A stretch of DNA of 24,315 bases from Phoronis australis (taxonomy: Eukaryota; Phoronida; Phoronidae): contig NMRA01001361.1 of assembly GCA_002633005.1 (NCBI GenBank), positions 1 through 24,315 on the forward strand, written 5' to 3'. Made by a program: the position numbers and the translations under genes. The first letter of the stretch is position 1, and every line of letters begins with the position of its first letter. Under the pieces are notes generated by a model that saw nothing but the letters and a program-made list of their open reading frames with translations, did no database searches and was not told the DNA's origin. This document shows, piece by piece, positions 9,101 to 18,566 of the stretch.

Positions 9101-11729
9101 GTGGCACTTTGCACGACCTCAGATGACGTCTTTAACACAGCTAATAAAGGCCGCATTTCCTCTGCAATCACACTTGTGTTGCGAAAATTGACCAAATGTA
9201 CAAGAAGGAAATTCCTCCATATTATTTGCAGTGACAGGAAGTGCATGTAATCTCGAAGCCTAACGTGCTATTGGTAAAGGTAAACAAAGCATGGAGTGTT
9301 TTAGAAAATTGGGGGCTCAAAAGTAAAATTTAAATTTTTGTGATATTGCATTGTTGATACTAGATAATATATTTTACGTGATATCTCTGAACTGAAAAAG
9401 TAGCCTCAATTCTCTTGTCAGTCAGAGTAAGACCACATCACAAAAATGCCCAAATTCGAGGTCCACGTTTAGCACTAAATGTATAAGAGACAAGTTTTTG
9501 TTTCAAAACAATTATCGAAGTTCAATCTTAGAAGTGTCTACACAAAGAATTTCAACTTCAAAAATAATCCGATATAGCAGGCAGGTTAAGCAACATCTTG
9601 CCACTTGTGACTGGCCTGAAAAGTGGTCTTGGAGTTTTCTCCCCTGCTGGAAATTTAATAGTACCTATGAATTGCAAATTTTCTTTTCTTACGAACTTAC
9701 ATGAGCCTTTATGACCATCGATGTCAAACTTTGTCACCAGTTTTCCAAGTCTGATTTTTTGCCGTTCAAAATGCAGTTTTACTGACACGAAAAAATGCAA
9801 ACTATGCCTTTATAGCCAAATAGGTCATATCTCGGTAACCAAAGGTCCTTGAGCGCAAATATTGCAGCCATGTACTTTAGGCCAGCATCCTAACACATGC
9901 ACAAAATATTAGCTCTGTATGAATTTTTTGAGTATACATGTATAGTGATTTTTCATTTCATATGATTTTTTATATGGCATCATTCTTAAGCTTTTCCGTT
10001 TCTCAATGATCTAAGATGATTTACTTATTTTTGTGACTTTTCGTGAATCAAAGTTATTAAAAATTCACCAACAAGTGACATCTCAGGTATAACAATACAC
10101 TAGTGGTGATAGTTTAATTCGAGTCAATAAGAGGCTGGTAGAGGCAAGACTGCTGTGAGATCTAGTTCGCTAGGGTACGTCCTCATCCTGCCGTCCTCAT
10201 GACGTCCTAGCGCCGTCTCGTTGGCGCCAGAAAAAATCTAGACACCTACAGCCGATTTCATAAAGGTGGTTTAACAAAACTAGGTTTAAGACTTAAACCT
10301 GGTCTTCCTAAAGCTGGTCTAATTTTAGACCTAACTTGCATTTCACCAACATGGTTTAAGAGTCTGAAAGCCTGGTTTTGCTAGACCAGGGAGCTGGTTC
10401 AGTAGAACCAGGTTTAAAGTATCAAAGGCACCCCACTGTGTCGAGCTGGGTAAACCCAACAAAGAAACTATTGAAGTGCTTCAATGAAACCTTGATCACG
10501 TGGGTATAGAATGGCATGCACCAGTAGAATCAGTGCAGACATTTACGACAAAGGTCTAAAAGCTTTTCTCATGAGGAAAAATGTAATTTGTGTGCCCAAC
10601 ACACCCACATTAAAGAACATGCTCACGATTAGATGTAACATGATAAATGCCCAAATTTATTTCCGTGTCATTTTAGTATTTATTTTTCGCGGCCAAAGGG
10701 GGGGGGGTGCAAGACCCCTTCCCGGCAACAAGTTGAATCGGAGAACAGTGGAGGTGGAACTCAGTCAGAAGAATCAAAGGATGCGGTCTTAAGTCAAATC
10801 CGTAGGGCTTGCGACGATGAGACCTGCTCGACCAGTCGTATGCTGAGGAATCCGCAGGACACACTCCAGCACGTACTGGTCTACGCATAGGCGGATCCAG
10901 GGGGGTCAAGGGGTCAGGAGCCCCCCTTTTCCTTGATTTTAATGATATAAAATCTATAATTTTCAAATTGTTGACTTGGTCCCCCCTTTCAAAAAGTCCT
11001 TGACCGTCCCCTCTCCTTTAAAAATCCTGGATCCGCCCCTGCTACGTTTGGTCTCGTGTCGTAGTAAACCTGAATAATGAAAATAGTCCATTTTCGCTCT
11101 AAAACTGCGTCGCAATTGCACACCGCGCCATCATTCAGTTGTACCTATACCATGCAAGTCTGACATATTTAACAGTTAAACCTGGGTCTGACCAAGTCTA
11201 AAGTTAAACATGGTTTAAGATCTTAATACAGGTCTAAAGAATATAGACATCGTTGGTGAAATGAAAACTGACTTAGACCAGGTCTATACTGGAGTTAAAC
11301 CAGGTTTTACAAGACCACTGGTCTAAAAGTTAAACCACCTTTATGAAATGCAGATTATCATTAAACCTGGTCTAAGTCCAGTTTAAACCTGGTTTAACTT
11401 TAAACCACCTTTATGAAATCGGCTGCTACTGTTTGTATTTATGCTCTGGACTAATTAATCACTGTTTCTTGCTGGTTAAAAAACACGTGTTCTACAATTT
11501 CTAGTTTGACGACAGTCTGCGCAAAAGCCATGAACTCTACGACATCGTCAGGGGAAGCGGTTCGTTAGAACCAATGGATGTATACCAGTGCAAACCGGGG
11601 ACCTTTTCCAAATTGCGAGAAATGATACTTGGGGACAACGAGCGTGCATCTGCATGCCAGTTTAAGATGCCACGGGCTCAGCGGAGTCCAAAGTATCTAA
11701 ATCTTCTCTGGAGAAACGTCGTCGAATAA
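39..11729 (+). CDS. GH3-domain protein (acyl-adenylating enzyme family), six exons, 628 codons
   Basis: This is the full gene model: join 39-108, 824-2046, 3161-3288, 4457-4605, 6848-6939, 11505-11729. Every intron is GT-AG, the phases are 1,0,2,1,0, and the joined frame is open to TAA at 11727. Plant GH3 enzymes adenylate an acyl acid and transfer it to an amino acid; the substrate of animal homologues is unknown to me. Three family motifs are visible: TSGTSGK at residues 155-161 (nucleotide loop), YHASTEGG at 381-388, and YRYRLGDVV at 449-457. The C-terminal domain ends in a Q-x-K-x-PR stretch typical of the family. Two hydrophobic stretches (about residues 1-33 and 52-74) suggest a signal anchor or membrane attachment. 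The length fits animal GH3 proteins. Family assignment is secure. The exact start is not: residue numbers assume ATG39, and the frame is open back to base 3. Confidence 0.88.
109..823 (+). other. GH3 intron 1 (conditional on exon 1)
   Basis: This 715-base stretch has no coding I can support. It holds two TACATGTA palindromes, at 369 and 623. If exon 1 is wrong, this is 5' flank or untranslated leader. Confidence 0.45.
824..2046 (+). CDS. GH3 gene, exon 2 (N-terminal and adenylating core)
   Basis: This 1223-base exon encodes about two thirds of the protein. It is preceded by a pyrimidine-rich tract ending TTTCAG and followed by CAG|GTATTT. It carries a second hydrophobic segment, the 'RHPLT-YQHY-PYV' region common to the family, the TSGTSGK loop and the YHASTEGG motif. 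It ends just before the conserved 'VEVGK-YE-V-TT' segment, which is found in the next exon. Reading through the donor gives only 12 unrelated codons before a stop, which supports splicing here. Confidence 0.88.
2047..3160 (+). other. GH3 intron 2
   Basis: GTATTT...TTTAG, 1114 bases. I see no repeat or coding in it beyond TACATGTA at 2788, 3003 and 3026. Short open frames here look random. Confidence 0.8.
3161..3288 (+). CDS. GH3 gene, exon 3 (YRLGDVV motif)
   Basis: The acceptor is ACGTTTAG and the donor CCG|GTAAGA; the exon is 42 codons plus two bases. It begins VEVGKSYEMVITTA and contains LYRYRLGDVVEIVDF, the third nucleotide-binding motif of GH3 enzymes. It ends in TFKYR, where the family continues into its C-terminal domain. 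Confidence 0.9.
3289..4456 (+). other. GH3 intron 3
   Basis: GTAAGA...GTCAG, 1168 bases. It contains a short A-rich run near 3504 and several short open frames without recognisable content. I see nothing else in it. Confidence 0.8.
4457..4605 (+). CDS. GH3 gene, exon 4 (start of C-terminal domain)
   Basis: The acceptor is TTCGTCAG. The first base completes the arginine codon left by exon 3. The exon reads IGQMLNAFWEKTPE, then a helical stretch and LRDFAATENINCTG, matching the family's start of the C-terminal domain. The donor is CAAG|GTACGT. A different frame open across this exon is a shadow. Confidence 0.87.
4938..5015 (+). repeat. tRNA-like SINE head
   Basis: Inside intron 4. GTGAGCTAGTGAGTTGAATG near 4952 resembles a pol III A box and the adjoining D arm. 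GTATTCAAATCCCA at 4996-5009 resembles a B box (consensus GGTTCGAATCC). Their spacing of about 45 bases is right for a tRNA gene or tRNA-derived SINE. The arms do not fold into a clean tRNA, so a SINE head or decayed tRNA is more likely than a working tRNA gene. The 3' limit of the SINE is not clear. Confidence 0.5.
5016..6329 (+). other. Rest of intron 4, 5' of the microsatellite
   Basis: I see no coding. A possible SINE body may run on past 5015. One TACATGTA lies at 6269. Confidence 0.6.
6333..6797. repeat. GAT/GAC-rich degenerate trinucleotide repeat
   Basis: About 450 bases of imperfect GATGATGAC/GATGAAGAT units on the + strand, ending about 50 bases before GH3 exon 5. The open frames it creates (Met/Ile-rich on +, Ile/Val-rich on -) are products of the triplet periodicity and not genes. 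Substitutions throughout suggest an old array. Confidence 0.85.
6848..6939 (+). CDS. GH3 gene, exon 5
   Basis: The acceptor is TATTTTCAG and the donor ATG|GTAAGA; the exon is 92 bases. Its first two bases complete the glycine codon split at the end of exon 4. It encodes GIRVASNKKGYKLFVEVLEN and then LLTEQQKEM, matching the beta-strand-rich part of the GH3 C-terminal domain. It is only 92 bases long and lies about 50 bases after the GAT-rich microsatellite tract. Confidence 0.87.
6940..10248 (+). other. GH3 intron 5, 5' part
   Basis: I see no coding over 3.3 kb. A perfect hairpin lies at 8875-8903. The stretch around 8580-8660 is richer in CpG than its surroundings. TACATGTA occurs at 8375 and 9935. 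Confidence 0.7.
8875..8903. repeat. Perfect 12-base inverted repeat (hairpin)
   Basis: GTTAACTTTCGC, a 5-base loop ATGTC, then GCGAAAGTTAAC. The arms match exactly. It sits alone in intron 5; its function is unknown. Confidence 0.85.
10686..10735 (+). repeat. G-tract fragment related to the 20.8 and 22.5 kb repeats
   Basis: CGGCCAAAGGGG followed by a G run and GACCCC resembles the 'GCAGCCAAGGGGGG...GACCCC' segment seen near 20810 and 22490. It is probably a fragment of the same repeat family, located inside the large intron 5 transposon. Confidence 0.45.
10886..11041. mobile_element. 156-base hAT-like MITE nested in the larger element
   Basis: The left end CATAGGCGGATCCAGG and the right end CCTGGATCCGCCCCTG are inverted repeats. 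The flanks share the 5-base direct repeat CTACG (10881-10885 and 11042-11046). The interior has C- and G-tracts. The CAGGGGCGG-type terminus and short duplication fit non-autonomous hAT-like elements. Its position inside 10249-11425 shows that it inserted later. Confidence 0.72.
11505..11729 (+). CDS. GH3 gene, last exon and stop codon
   Basis: The acceptor is ACAATTTCTAG; the exon enters in phase 0 after exon 5. It encodes FDDSLRKSHELYDIVRGSG, then a 'P-D-VY---PGTFSKLRE' segment, and ends QFKMPRAQRSPKYLNLLWRN before TAA. The closing Q-x-K-x-PR pattern is characteristic of GH3 C-termini. No convincing polyadenylation signal lies close downstream; the first AATAAA I saw is at 12768, about 1 kb away. 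Confidence 0.9.
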   Translation, partial: FDDSLRKSHELYDIVRGSGSLEPMDVYQCKPGTFSKLREMILGDNERASACQFKMPRAQRSPKYLNLLWRNVVE

Positions 11730-11870
11730 GTATTTAAGTCTGTTGATCAAGTGAATTCAAGAAAAATACACTTTGAAGTTCTCCTTTGCATGACTGCACT
11801 TTGCATAGACCATTGTAGACGGTCGGGATTGCCTCCCTTTGACAGATACATGTATTTACATGTAACGACA

Positions 11871-12090
11871 GTACGTTATACTGGACTTGTTTAAGTTTGG
11901 TAATAGTGCACGTCCATTATCAATAATGTTTATCGAACCTACGTTATCCTAGACTGGATGAAGTAAATTTCGTAATGGTGCACCTTGTTTTATAAAATCA
12001 TCTACCTGTATAGCACGTACACTGTATGTATTATAGAAATACTTTATTGTAGACTGTTGAAGTAACTGTGGTCACGTTGCACATCTCTGA
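11871..12090. repeat. Degenerate tandem repeat downstream of the GH3 stop
   Basis: Three imperfect units can be aligned by eye. Each has ACTGGA/AGACTG, a 'GAAGTAA'-like word and a 'GTGCAC/TTGCAC' word, starting near 11871, 11942 and 12047. Spacing is about 70-105 bases. They could lie in the GH3 3' untranslated region. Confidence 0.4.
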
Positions 12091-12959
12091 ATCATAAAGA
12101 TAATTCAAAATAATTTTTATCATTTCCGCCATAGACAGACGATCTTGCACAACAAGGCGGTCCCGATTGGAGACCATTTCAATCTCCCGGAACACACTCA
12201 ATGCAATGGGCTGCCTGATATTCACTTGCGTACAAAGCGCGAGGCCGAGTTCATTACCAGATCCAATACTCATGCCAGAGGTTTAAACAGGGACATACGT
12301 ATTCTATCTCACTACATGTACACTACAAGTCTGTAACGAATAGAGGTCGGTAGTTGCAAGCCCGTATCGGTTTAGATCATTCCTCTCACCATTCGTACCT
12401 TCTCTTAGTTGTCGTGACCGATATTATTCTCATTGCCTAGTGTGTATCACCATGCGGTCATTTTTTCTACTTAATACAGTATGTCTAATTATTCGGCAGG
12501 CTCTGTCATACCCTTGATAAACAACGTACCTCTCGAAACCTGGGGACTATTTTAATATATAATTTAATTTCAACGCTCGCCGTATTTATTTTCTTATTTC
12601 AAAATAATGTTTAAGACGATGATGATGGCGATTACCATGACCCTGATGGTCATTGAATTTTCCAACATTTCGAGAACCTAGTCAATCAGTTTCCTTCCTT
12701 TCGGAAAAAAAGAGTTTGTTACGGCTGGTGCTAATCGCGCGTTTTCCACCTCAAAATGCCAGGGCCAAATAAATTTAGCCCCAAGACTTTGTTTCTAGGT
12801 AAGACAGGTAAACATAGGCAAACATTCATGCAGAAGGACAGACAAACGTGCTTACTTTGGTAACGGTCCTTCTTTTGAATTGTATTTACGACACTGAGAA
12901 GCTATTTAGTCGCCTGTTGGTTGGGAAACAACAACACAGCATTGAATTGGCTGATTCTT
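12091..12959. other. Intergenic stretch without recognised content
   Basis: I see no gene or clear repeat. There is one AATAAA at 12768 and one TACATGTA at 12313. Confidence 0.6.
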
Positions 12960-13371
12960 TCAGTACGAGCTAACTCCAGGACCTACAGACTGATTCATGA
13001 ATACGGCTGCCCGAGGAGGGGTGATAAGGTCATCCTGGTCATGTCTCTCGGTTGCTTTGTCACAAATCATTCTTCTCCAGACGTGGTGTTCATCGATGCT
13101 GTCCAGTTTCTGTATCATGTCGTCTGGTCAGCCTCCAGAAATACAGGAGATTTGGCGGCAAGCTTTGTTACACGACTAGCCCACTATCCACCCGCTGAAA
13201 GAAAGCAGTTCTGACAGGCACATATAATCAAGAAACTCTCTGTGCAAAGGATCATGACAGCTCAAGTCGAGGAAAGGCTAAGGAAGTCCCACTAAGCTTA
13301 AACACCCACTCCATGCCGATCTAGGTACGGTGTCCAAAAGGAGAGGCCTCTACAAAAACGACAAGTTTTAG
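12960..13371 (+). pseudogene. Decayed fragment of an unnamed repeat-associated protein family (N-terminal part)
   Basis: In frame, GDKVILVMSLG, then PDVVFIDAVQFLYHVVW, then an LAHYPPAERKQ stretch. After a frameshift near 13212 it continues with F-DR-, and after a second shift NQET-CAKDH, a KAKEVPLSLNT segment and an MP stretch ending near 13371. From memory, this order (…VVFxDG-Q--YHVVW… VFDRY…AKDHER…LT--TPLPSR) matches long uncharacterised proteins that are multicopy in mollusc, coral and other marine invertebrate genomes. At least two frameshifts make it non-functional. No product function can be given. Confidence 0.55.
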
Positions 13372-14974
13372 AAAGACCTGGAAACCTGAGACTTGTCGAT
13401 GTACATGTAAATTTTAAGACATTTCCTATCATAAAAATCAGGTTGTGTTCTCAATATATCCACAGTAAAGTACATATGTTTATTTTTTCATATAAGATTG
13501 GTTTTTACACGACACCTGTCGTTATTTACAATCTTAACTCGTATCCTCGGAACAACGTTCGACAACCAACAGAACATTGGTAAAGCAATTGACCAAAAGA
13601 CATGATTATAAAACACGATATTTCGAAACACAATTGTTTTATTTTCAAGTGAAAATAAAATGAAGCAGTAATAAAACCACAGAGCAAAAGCTAGAAGCAC
13701 ACACGGTGGGACACGACAGGTGTGAATCACTGTAAAGATGGACAAATGGAGGGGGGGGGGGGAGTAACACGAAAGTCACGCAAACAAGTGTAGCGTGCGG
13801 AGCTATAATGTTTGTTTCTCAATCATAATGGCTTCTCGAATGCAATCAAGATCGTGTGTAGATGATGGATTCGGTATGATTAGAAAGAGGAGACAATGCT
13901 TTAAGAGTGACTCTGTATAAAAACCAACAGGTAGAGTCCATACCCAAAATCACAGATTCTTTAGACTTAGCACATGACTTTGGTATGTTGATATTTAGAA
14001 AAATTTCGCTTTTTATGAATTTCCATTCCTTATTTCTGTTTTCATGACATGTACTTCCTTTTCACAACAAAATTGTGCGCCAAAGGTGACATGTTTGATT
14101 GGATTTTACTACCATGTAAAGGTAGCTGATAACAAATGAGTGATACAGTTTAAAGGATTATGAGCGAATAAGTTAATGGCATAACTTTCCAAATTCATTT
14201 TCAAATTTTATGCTTTGATTTTGCGTGGCACAAACGACAATTTTGCAGGTTTCACGGAAGTGATTTTCCACCAAATTTTGCACTCTGTTGCAGCCCTATC
14301 ACACCATTTAAAACTTGCCTTATAATAATTGTTAGAGTCTTTCCTTAACTCTTCATGATCTAAAATAAAAAATCTTGCCTCTCCAGTAGTTTTTTACTAC
14401 CAAGCACTACACGAATTGCGCTTCATCCTAATTGCCTGTTCTCAGTTGCCTCAGCCACCGATAGGGTGCCTCTTGAAACATGTAATTTAAGCTTGCAAAA
14501 ACTTTGTAAAGAGATTGTACATGTAGTTTGGACAAAAAGCTGACCCTGTACTAATTACCATTCTCTTAGAACCACACTGATGATTATTGCTTATTATCAA
14601 AATTGTGACTGGCATGCATGCTTCGTCTAAAACATAGATGTCATTGGTGTTTGTTTACATGGAGACTGCGGACGCGACTACAGCAGCACAATCTGCCTTG
14701 CTCGTGTTTATAACAGATGTGAAACACTGAAAAAATGGACAAATGGAGGGGGTAACAGAATCCCAACCACCCCTACAATAGAGAAATCAAGAGACCGTTC
14801 TTAACCAGATTCAAAGAACACCAGAAATTAGACAATCTTGTGTCCATGGGAGCAACCAGGATTATTTAACATGGGGCTCAATCGTGTTTCACCGAAAATT
14901 TTTTACTAACACAAAAGCATTTGTATTCAAAAGTGCATAGGGATATTGTTGAAGTTATTTTCGTTTCCATATTC
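13372..14974. other. Non-coding stretch with a pair of direct repeats
   Basis: I see no gene. A 12-base G run at 13751-13762 sits in one of two direct repeats (about 13720-13763 and 14716-14752) that share GGACAAATGGAGGGGG preceded by GTGAA-CACTG. TACATGTA occurs at 13402 and 14518. Confidence 0.5.
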
Positions 14975-15156
14975 TTAGCATCCCCCAATTCGATCATCAT
15001 CATTATCCTTGGCGTCCTTGCCATACCTTAATTCGTCATCATCGTCATAATAAACGTTCGCATCGGCAAGTGAAGAACAGGTTCTGAAACGTTTGTCAGG
15101 GCTAAAACTAAAGCAGACATCCGATGCAAAATGACGTTGGGCTGCAGATGTTCCCG
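14975..15156 (-). other. Possible terminal exon, unrecognised
   Basis: On the - strand an acceptor-like TTGTCTCAACAG precedes 60 open codons ending in TAA (complement of 14975-14977). The reading includes DVCFSFSPDKRFRTCSSLAD and then an acidic run with four aspartates. I recognise no family and cannot find a convincing upstream exon. The length is within what chance allows. Confidence 0.2.
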
Positions 15157-18100
15157 CTGTTGAGACAACAATTTTTATTTGCTAAATGCATAGTCAAATG
15201 TCGTTAACAAATGGCGGTGTAATAAAAAATGGTAAAGGACATAATGCTATACTCACATTACTTTTCATTTTGATTAACGATCATCTCCGGGACCTTTACC
15301 TACCATTGTTCGGTACATGTACATCGTCTCTGCTACTTCTGCATGCATAGCCTGCGTAAAGGTTGTGTGCCAGCGACATTTTGGGCGTCTTCGTTGTATT
15401 TAGAACAATAATTGTTCAGAGGGTTTTATAGATGAAAAATTTTCATCGGGGACCTTCCAGTACAGCAATGGCGCAGACGAACATGATCGGGCGGAACAAT
15501 GACACCACCTGGTGTTAGACAAGAAAGATGACAGATTGCCACTGAGGCCACTGAAATACAAGTTTCACAAATGTGACCCTGTTTAATTACAAAGTTTAAA
15601 CTTCTTTTCTTCAGTATTTATCCTCCAAAATACGAAAATTTAATTAAACCTCATAATACCTTAAAGTCAAACTTTAGTAGTATTCAGTATCGTGATGGCA
15701 TTTGAACATTGTCAGTCGCTAAAGAAAATACTTTAGTTTTTTGTTTGGCCAACTCTTAAATTTGAAAATGTCTCATACATGTAAGCTCACCGTTGATGAC
15801 TTTTCGGTTCATTCGACTGTTGAAAATCCGATGATGGTGGTTTAGAATTTATATTTAACTACTGTTTTTGCTACATGTAAATACACATTTTGTATGTAAA
15901 GTCTGATACCAAAAGAACTTTCAATAAGTTATCGACTAAGTTATTAATATTGATCAACATCCTTTTAATTTTGCTGGTCCTTGTAAAAAGTAAGGTCACG
16001 TGCCACAAAAACGGCATTCTAGTATAAAATTGACATTTAAATTGTAATGTTTTCCTCTATTCTGAAACTAAAAGTTCCTGACGAGACAGGAACAGTATTT
16101 ATACCGCATTATACAATAAAACGTGTTTCGCAAATGTTTATCTGTTCAGGATAATATACAGTGGTCGTTTTTAAAGCTCCATCGAAAATTTGAAATGAAC
16201 GATATAATTTTTCTGCTTTTGTTCAGCCTTATAACACAAATCGTCAATATTGTAAATAATACACCTTAATAAGTTGTCGCTATTTTTGCTGACACAAACT
16301 GGTATTCAAAATAATACTGTTTCCCTACCTAAAGTTAAATTAGGATTGTTATTGTAAAACATTTATTTACGAAGTTCCTCTTAACTTTGTTTAGTTGCAT
16401 GTCACTCATTAAAACGTGTTACAAGGTTTTTGTTCACAATAGCAACATGAAAGTATATCTAAACGTATTCTTTGTGTCGCTTATCGTAACGAGTGAAATT
16501 AACCAGTCCACTGTGCATTTAAAGACACGGGTTTTGCTTTGGTTGTAGATAAAGGGAAAACTCATGTTTTTTCTTGCCACGAATATCTTTTCATCACCTG
16601 TGCACTAAAGGACAGAAAATACAAAATCAATCTTTTCAGCGAATACAACTCCAAGTGGAATTAACGTTCCTCCCTCACAGATAAGCCACATAATCACAAC
16701 CAGGTTTGCGTTCAGTAGACAGAAACGAATAACGCAAACGGTTAACTCACGGAAGTGTTCCTGAGAAATCAGCATGAACTGCAAGAGGAGAGAGGGGTCC
16801 TACTAGCTTAAGTTGTTAGTGTCTTGTTGCTACAGAGCCTAAACATCACAGGCCAACCTGAGGTAAACGCTTCCACAAATGTAATGACACCTTCTGTATA
16901 AATAGTATTGCCTTCTGCTTCAGTTAATTTCTGAATCAGATTAAGCTTCGAACAGTTTCGGACTTACACTTGTGTGTGAGACAGAATTACAATTTTGCAG
17001 CATGTGACGTAGCCATGCACTTGATGGTGAGCACTATACCGAACAATGACTTCATTTTATTGGGAAACTGACTACACTCAAAGAGATCCCTGTGAATAAG
17101 CATTCAAAACTTGGACGCAAATTCAGATGATTAGAATACATATTTCTCTTCTTAGCTTCCAGGTTAAATACATACATGTCATTGACAAGAAAGTATTTCT
17201 GCAATATCAGGCTTGTCCTCTGCCTGATATCAGAAAGCCATCCTATTAATATTATCCTAAATACATACACTTATCTAGGATATGTTAGAAACGACGTTGA
17301 CGTGTTCGTTTTTGGAGGCCTGCGAAGACACCTTTCCTGGGAAATAAAGGTTACTAGCAACCTTCTACGACTGCCTCTTCCGATCAAGTTATTTCTTTGC
17401 AAACATGATATCAAACAAATAGAATGGATTGTTGTCACTGTAGATTTGCGTGACAGAAAGTTCACTGTTTCGGTTTCCTTATTGTTTATGTTACCATCTT
17501 GACTAGACGTAACTTATTTTGATGTATGCACAAAACGAAATGTTTTTTATTTTGGTAGTCAAATGATGTAGTTGGTTCATCTTATTAAGTCCCTCTAAAA
17601 CGACATTTCCTATTTAACGTCATGGCGTTGCACTGGAGTATGAACTTATGCTCGGAAAATTTGTGTTTTCGTGTTTTCTACAAAAAGCCCGATTTCAACT
17701 GATAACTATTTTGAAGTTCACTCGATGGGTGGTTCGGTGATGTTTTTATCAATTACACTGTATTCAACAAATTCAAGAGTAGTCAGGATTTTGAGAGTTT
17801 GTCTGGATTACACAAGCTCTCGCAAGATGACACCATATATCATAAACTTTTAGAGGTTAGTGCATGGATTTCCGCAACGTGTCTTAAACTCAGTTTTAGG
17901 AGTTTCACGGCATGGTTTACATGTATGCCTTCACTTAAATGTTGTTAGGAAACTAGGGTAGTTGGCATCCATAAGGTATAACAGAACCTTCCTACGTTTG
18001 AGCTAATGCAAGGCAATACAAATATAAAACACAACTCCACAAAGCGAATCAGGAAAGGTACGCAGAAAAATAAACGGAGACTGGAACAAATAAATTACTT

Positions 18101-18244
18101 GCACCTTGTAAACGATAGTGCACTTGTCCTCATATTCATGCAGTCAGTGAGCTAAAGCTATCGGTGACTCTACTCTAAACAAACTGAAAAATGGACTTTA
18201 TTTTGCCTCGCAAAACAGGAGCGCTGTTGATGAAGACGGAAGCA
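15157..18244. other. Long non-coding stretch
   Basis: Over 3 kb I find no gene, RNA or repeat I can defend. A 108-codon + strand frame at 17176-17502 has no recognisable motif. TACATGTA occurs at 15314, 15776, 15872 and 17918. Confidence 0.5.
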
Positions 18245-18478
18245 TTATAGTTCCTTTCCTTCTTTCTTCAAATCGAGCTTACTTCCTGCGTAAGGCACTT
18301 CGACGGCCAAGGCTTTAATGTTGATCCTCTTTGCAATGAGTTGCATAGTCAGATTCTCTGGATCACTTGTCTGTTTGCTTCAAAGATTGTGTTGATTCTG
18401 TTGATACTTCTCCACCATTTCCTGCTCTGTGAAATGGCGGGGAAGACCAGCTACAACTTTGACCAGTACATGATATTT
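18245..18478 (-). pseudogene. Unrecognised decayed coding fragment
   Basis: A 78-codon frame on the - strand is broken once, by TGA at 18380-18382. It reads YHVLVKVVAGLPRHFTEQEM upstream of the stop, and LTMQLIAKRINIKALAVEVP followed by YAGSKLDLKKEGKEL downstream. Composition and frame persistence on both sides of the single stop look protein-coding. It lies just 3' of the Penelope-like fragment on the same strand, so it may be its tail or another element. No family is recognised. Confidence 0.35.
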
Positions 18479-18566
18479 TCAACCTGTTTGGCACATTGAT
18501 CTTATATTGATTTCCAAATTGGCTAGTCTTTACGTAATCAGATATGCATTACAAACAAAAGGAATG

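Larger units (their letters stand above)
10249..11425. mobile_element. 1.18-kb inverted-repeat DNA transposon (non-autonomous) in GH3 intron 5
   Basis: The left end CAGCCGATTTCATAAAGG and the right end CCTTTATGAAATCGGCTG are exact inverted repeats; the match runs about 25 bases. The flanking trinucleotide CTA (10246-10248 and 11426-11428) is a likely 3-base target duplication. Both arms carry many subterminal copies of TTTAAACC / GGTTTAA / AGACCTGG-like words in both orientations. No transposase frame is visible. A smaller element lies inside at 10886-11041. A 3-base duplication is compatible with PIF/Harbinger-like elements, but CTA is not their usual TWA target, so superfamily is left open. 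Confidence 0.8.

Noticed and set aside
9558-9800. 80-codon - strand frame in intron 5
   Set aside because: Composition is plausible but nothing is recognisable and no flanking exon is seen.
12768-12773. AATAAA as the GH3 polyadenylation signal
   Set aside because: It is about 1 kb past the stop and a single AATAAA is expected by chance in A+T-rich sequence.
17176-17502. 108-codon + strand frame with DVDVFVF
   Set aside because: The short resemblance to a 'DDTDVFV' motif of the repeat-associated family is too weak, and the rest has no similarity I can name.
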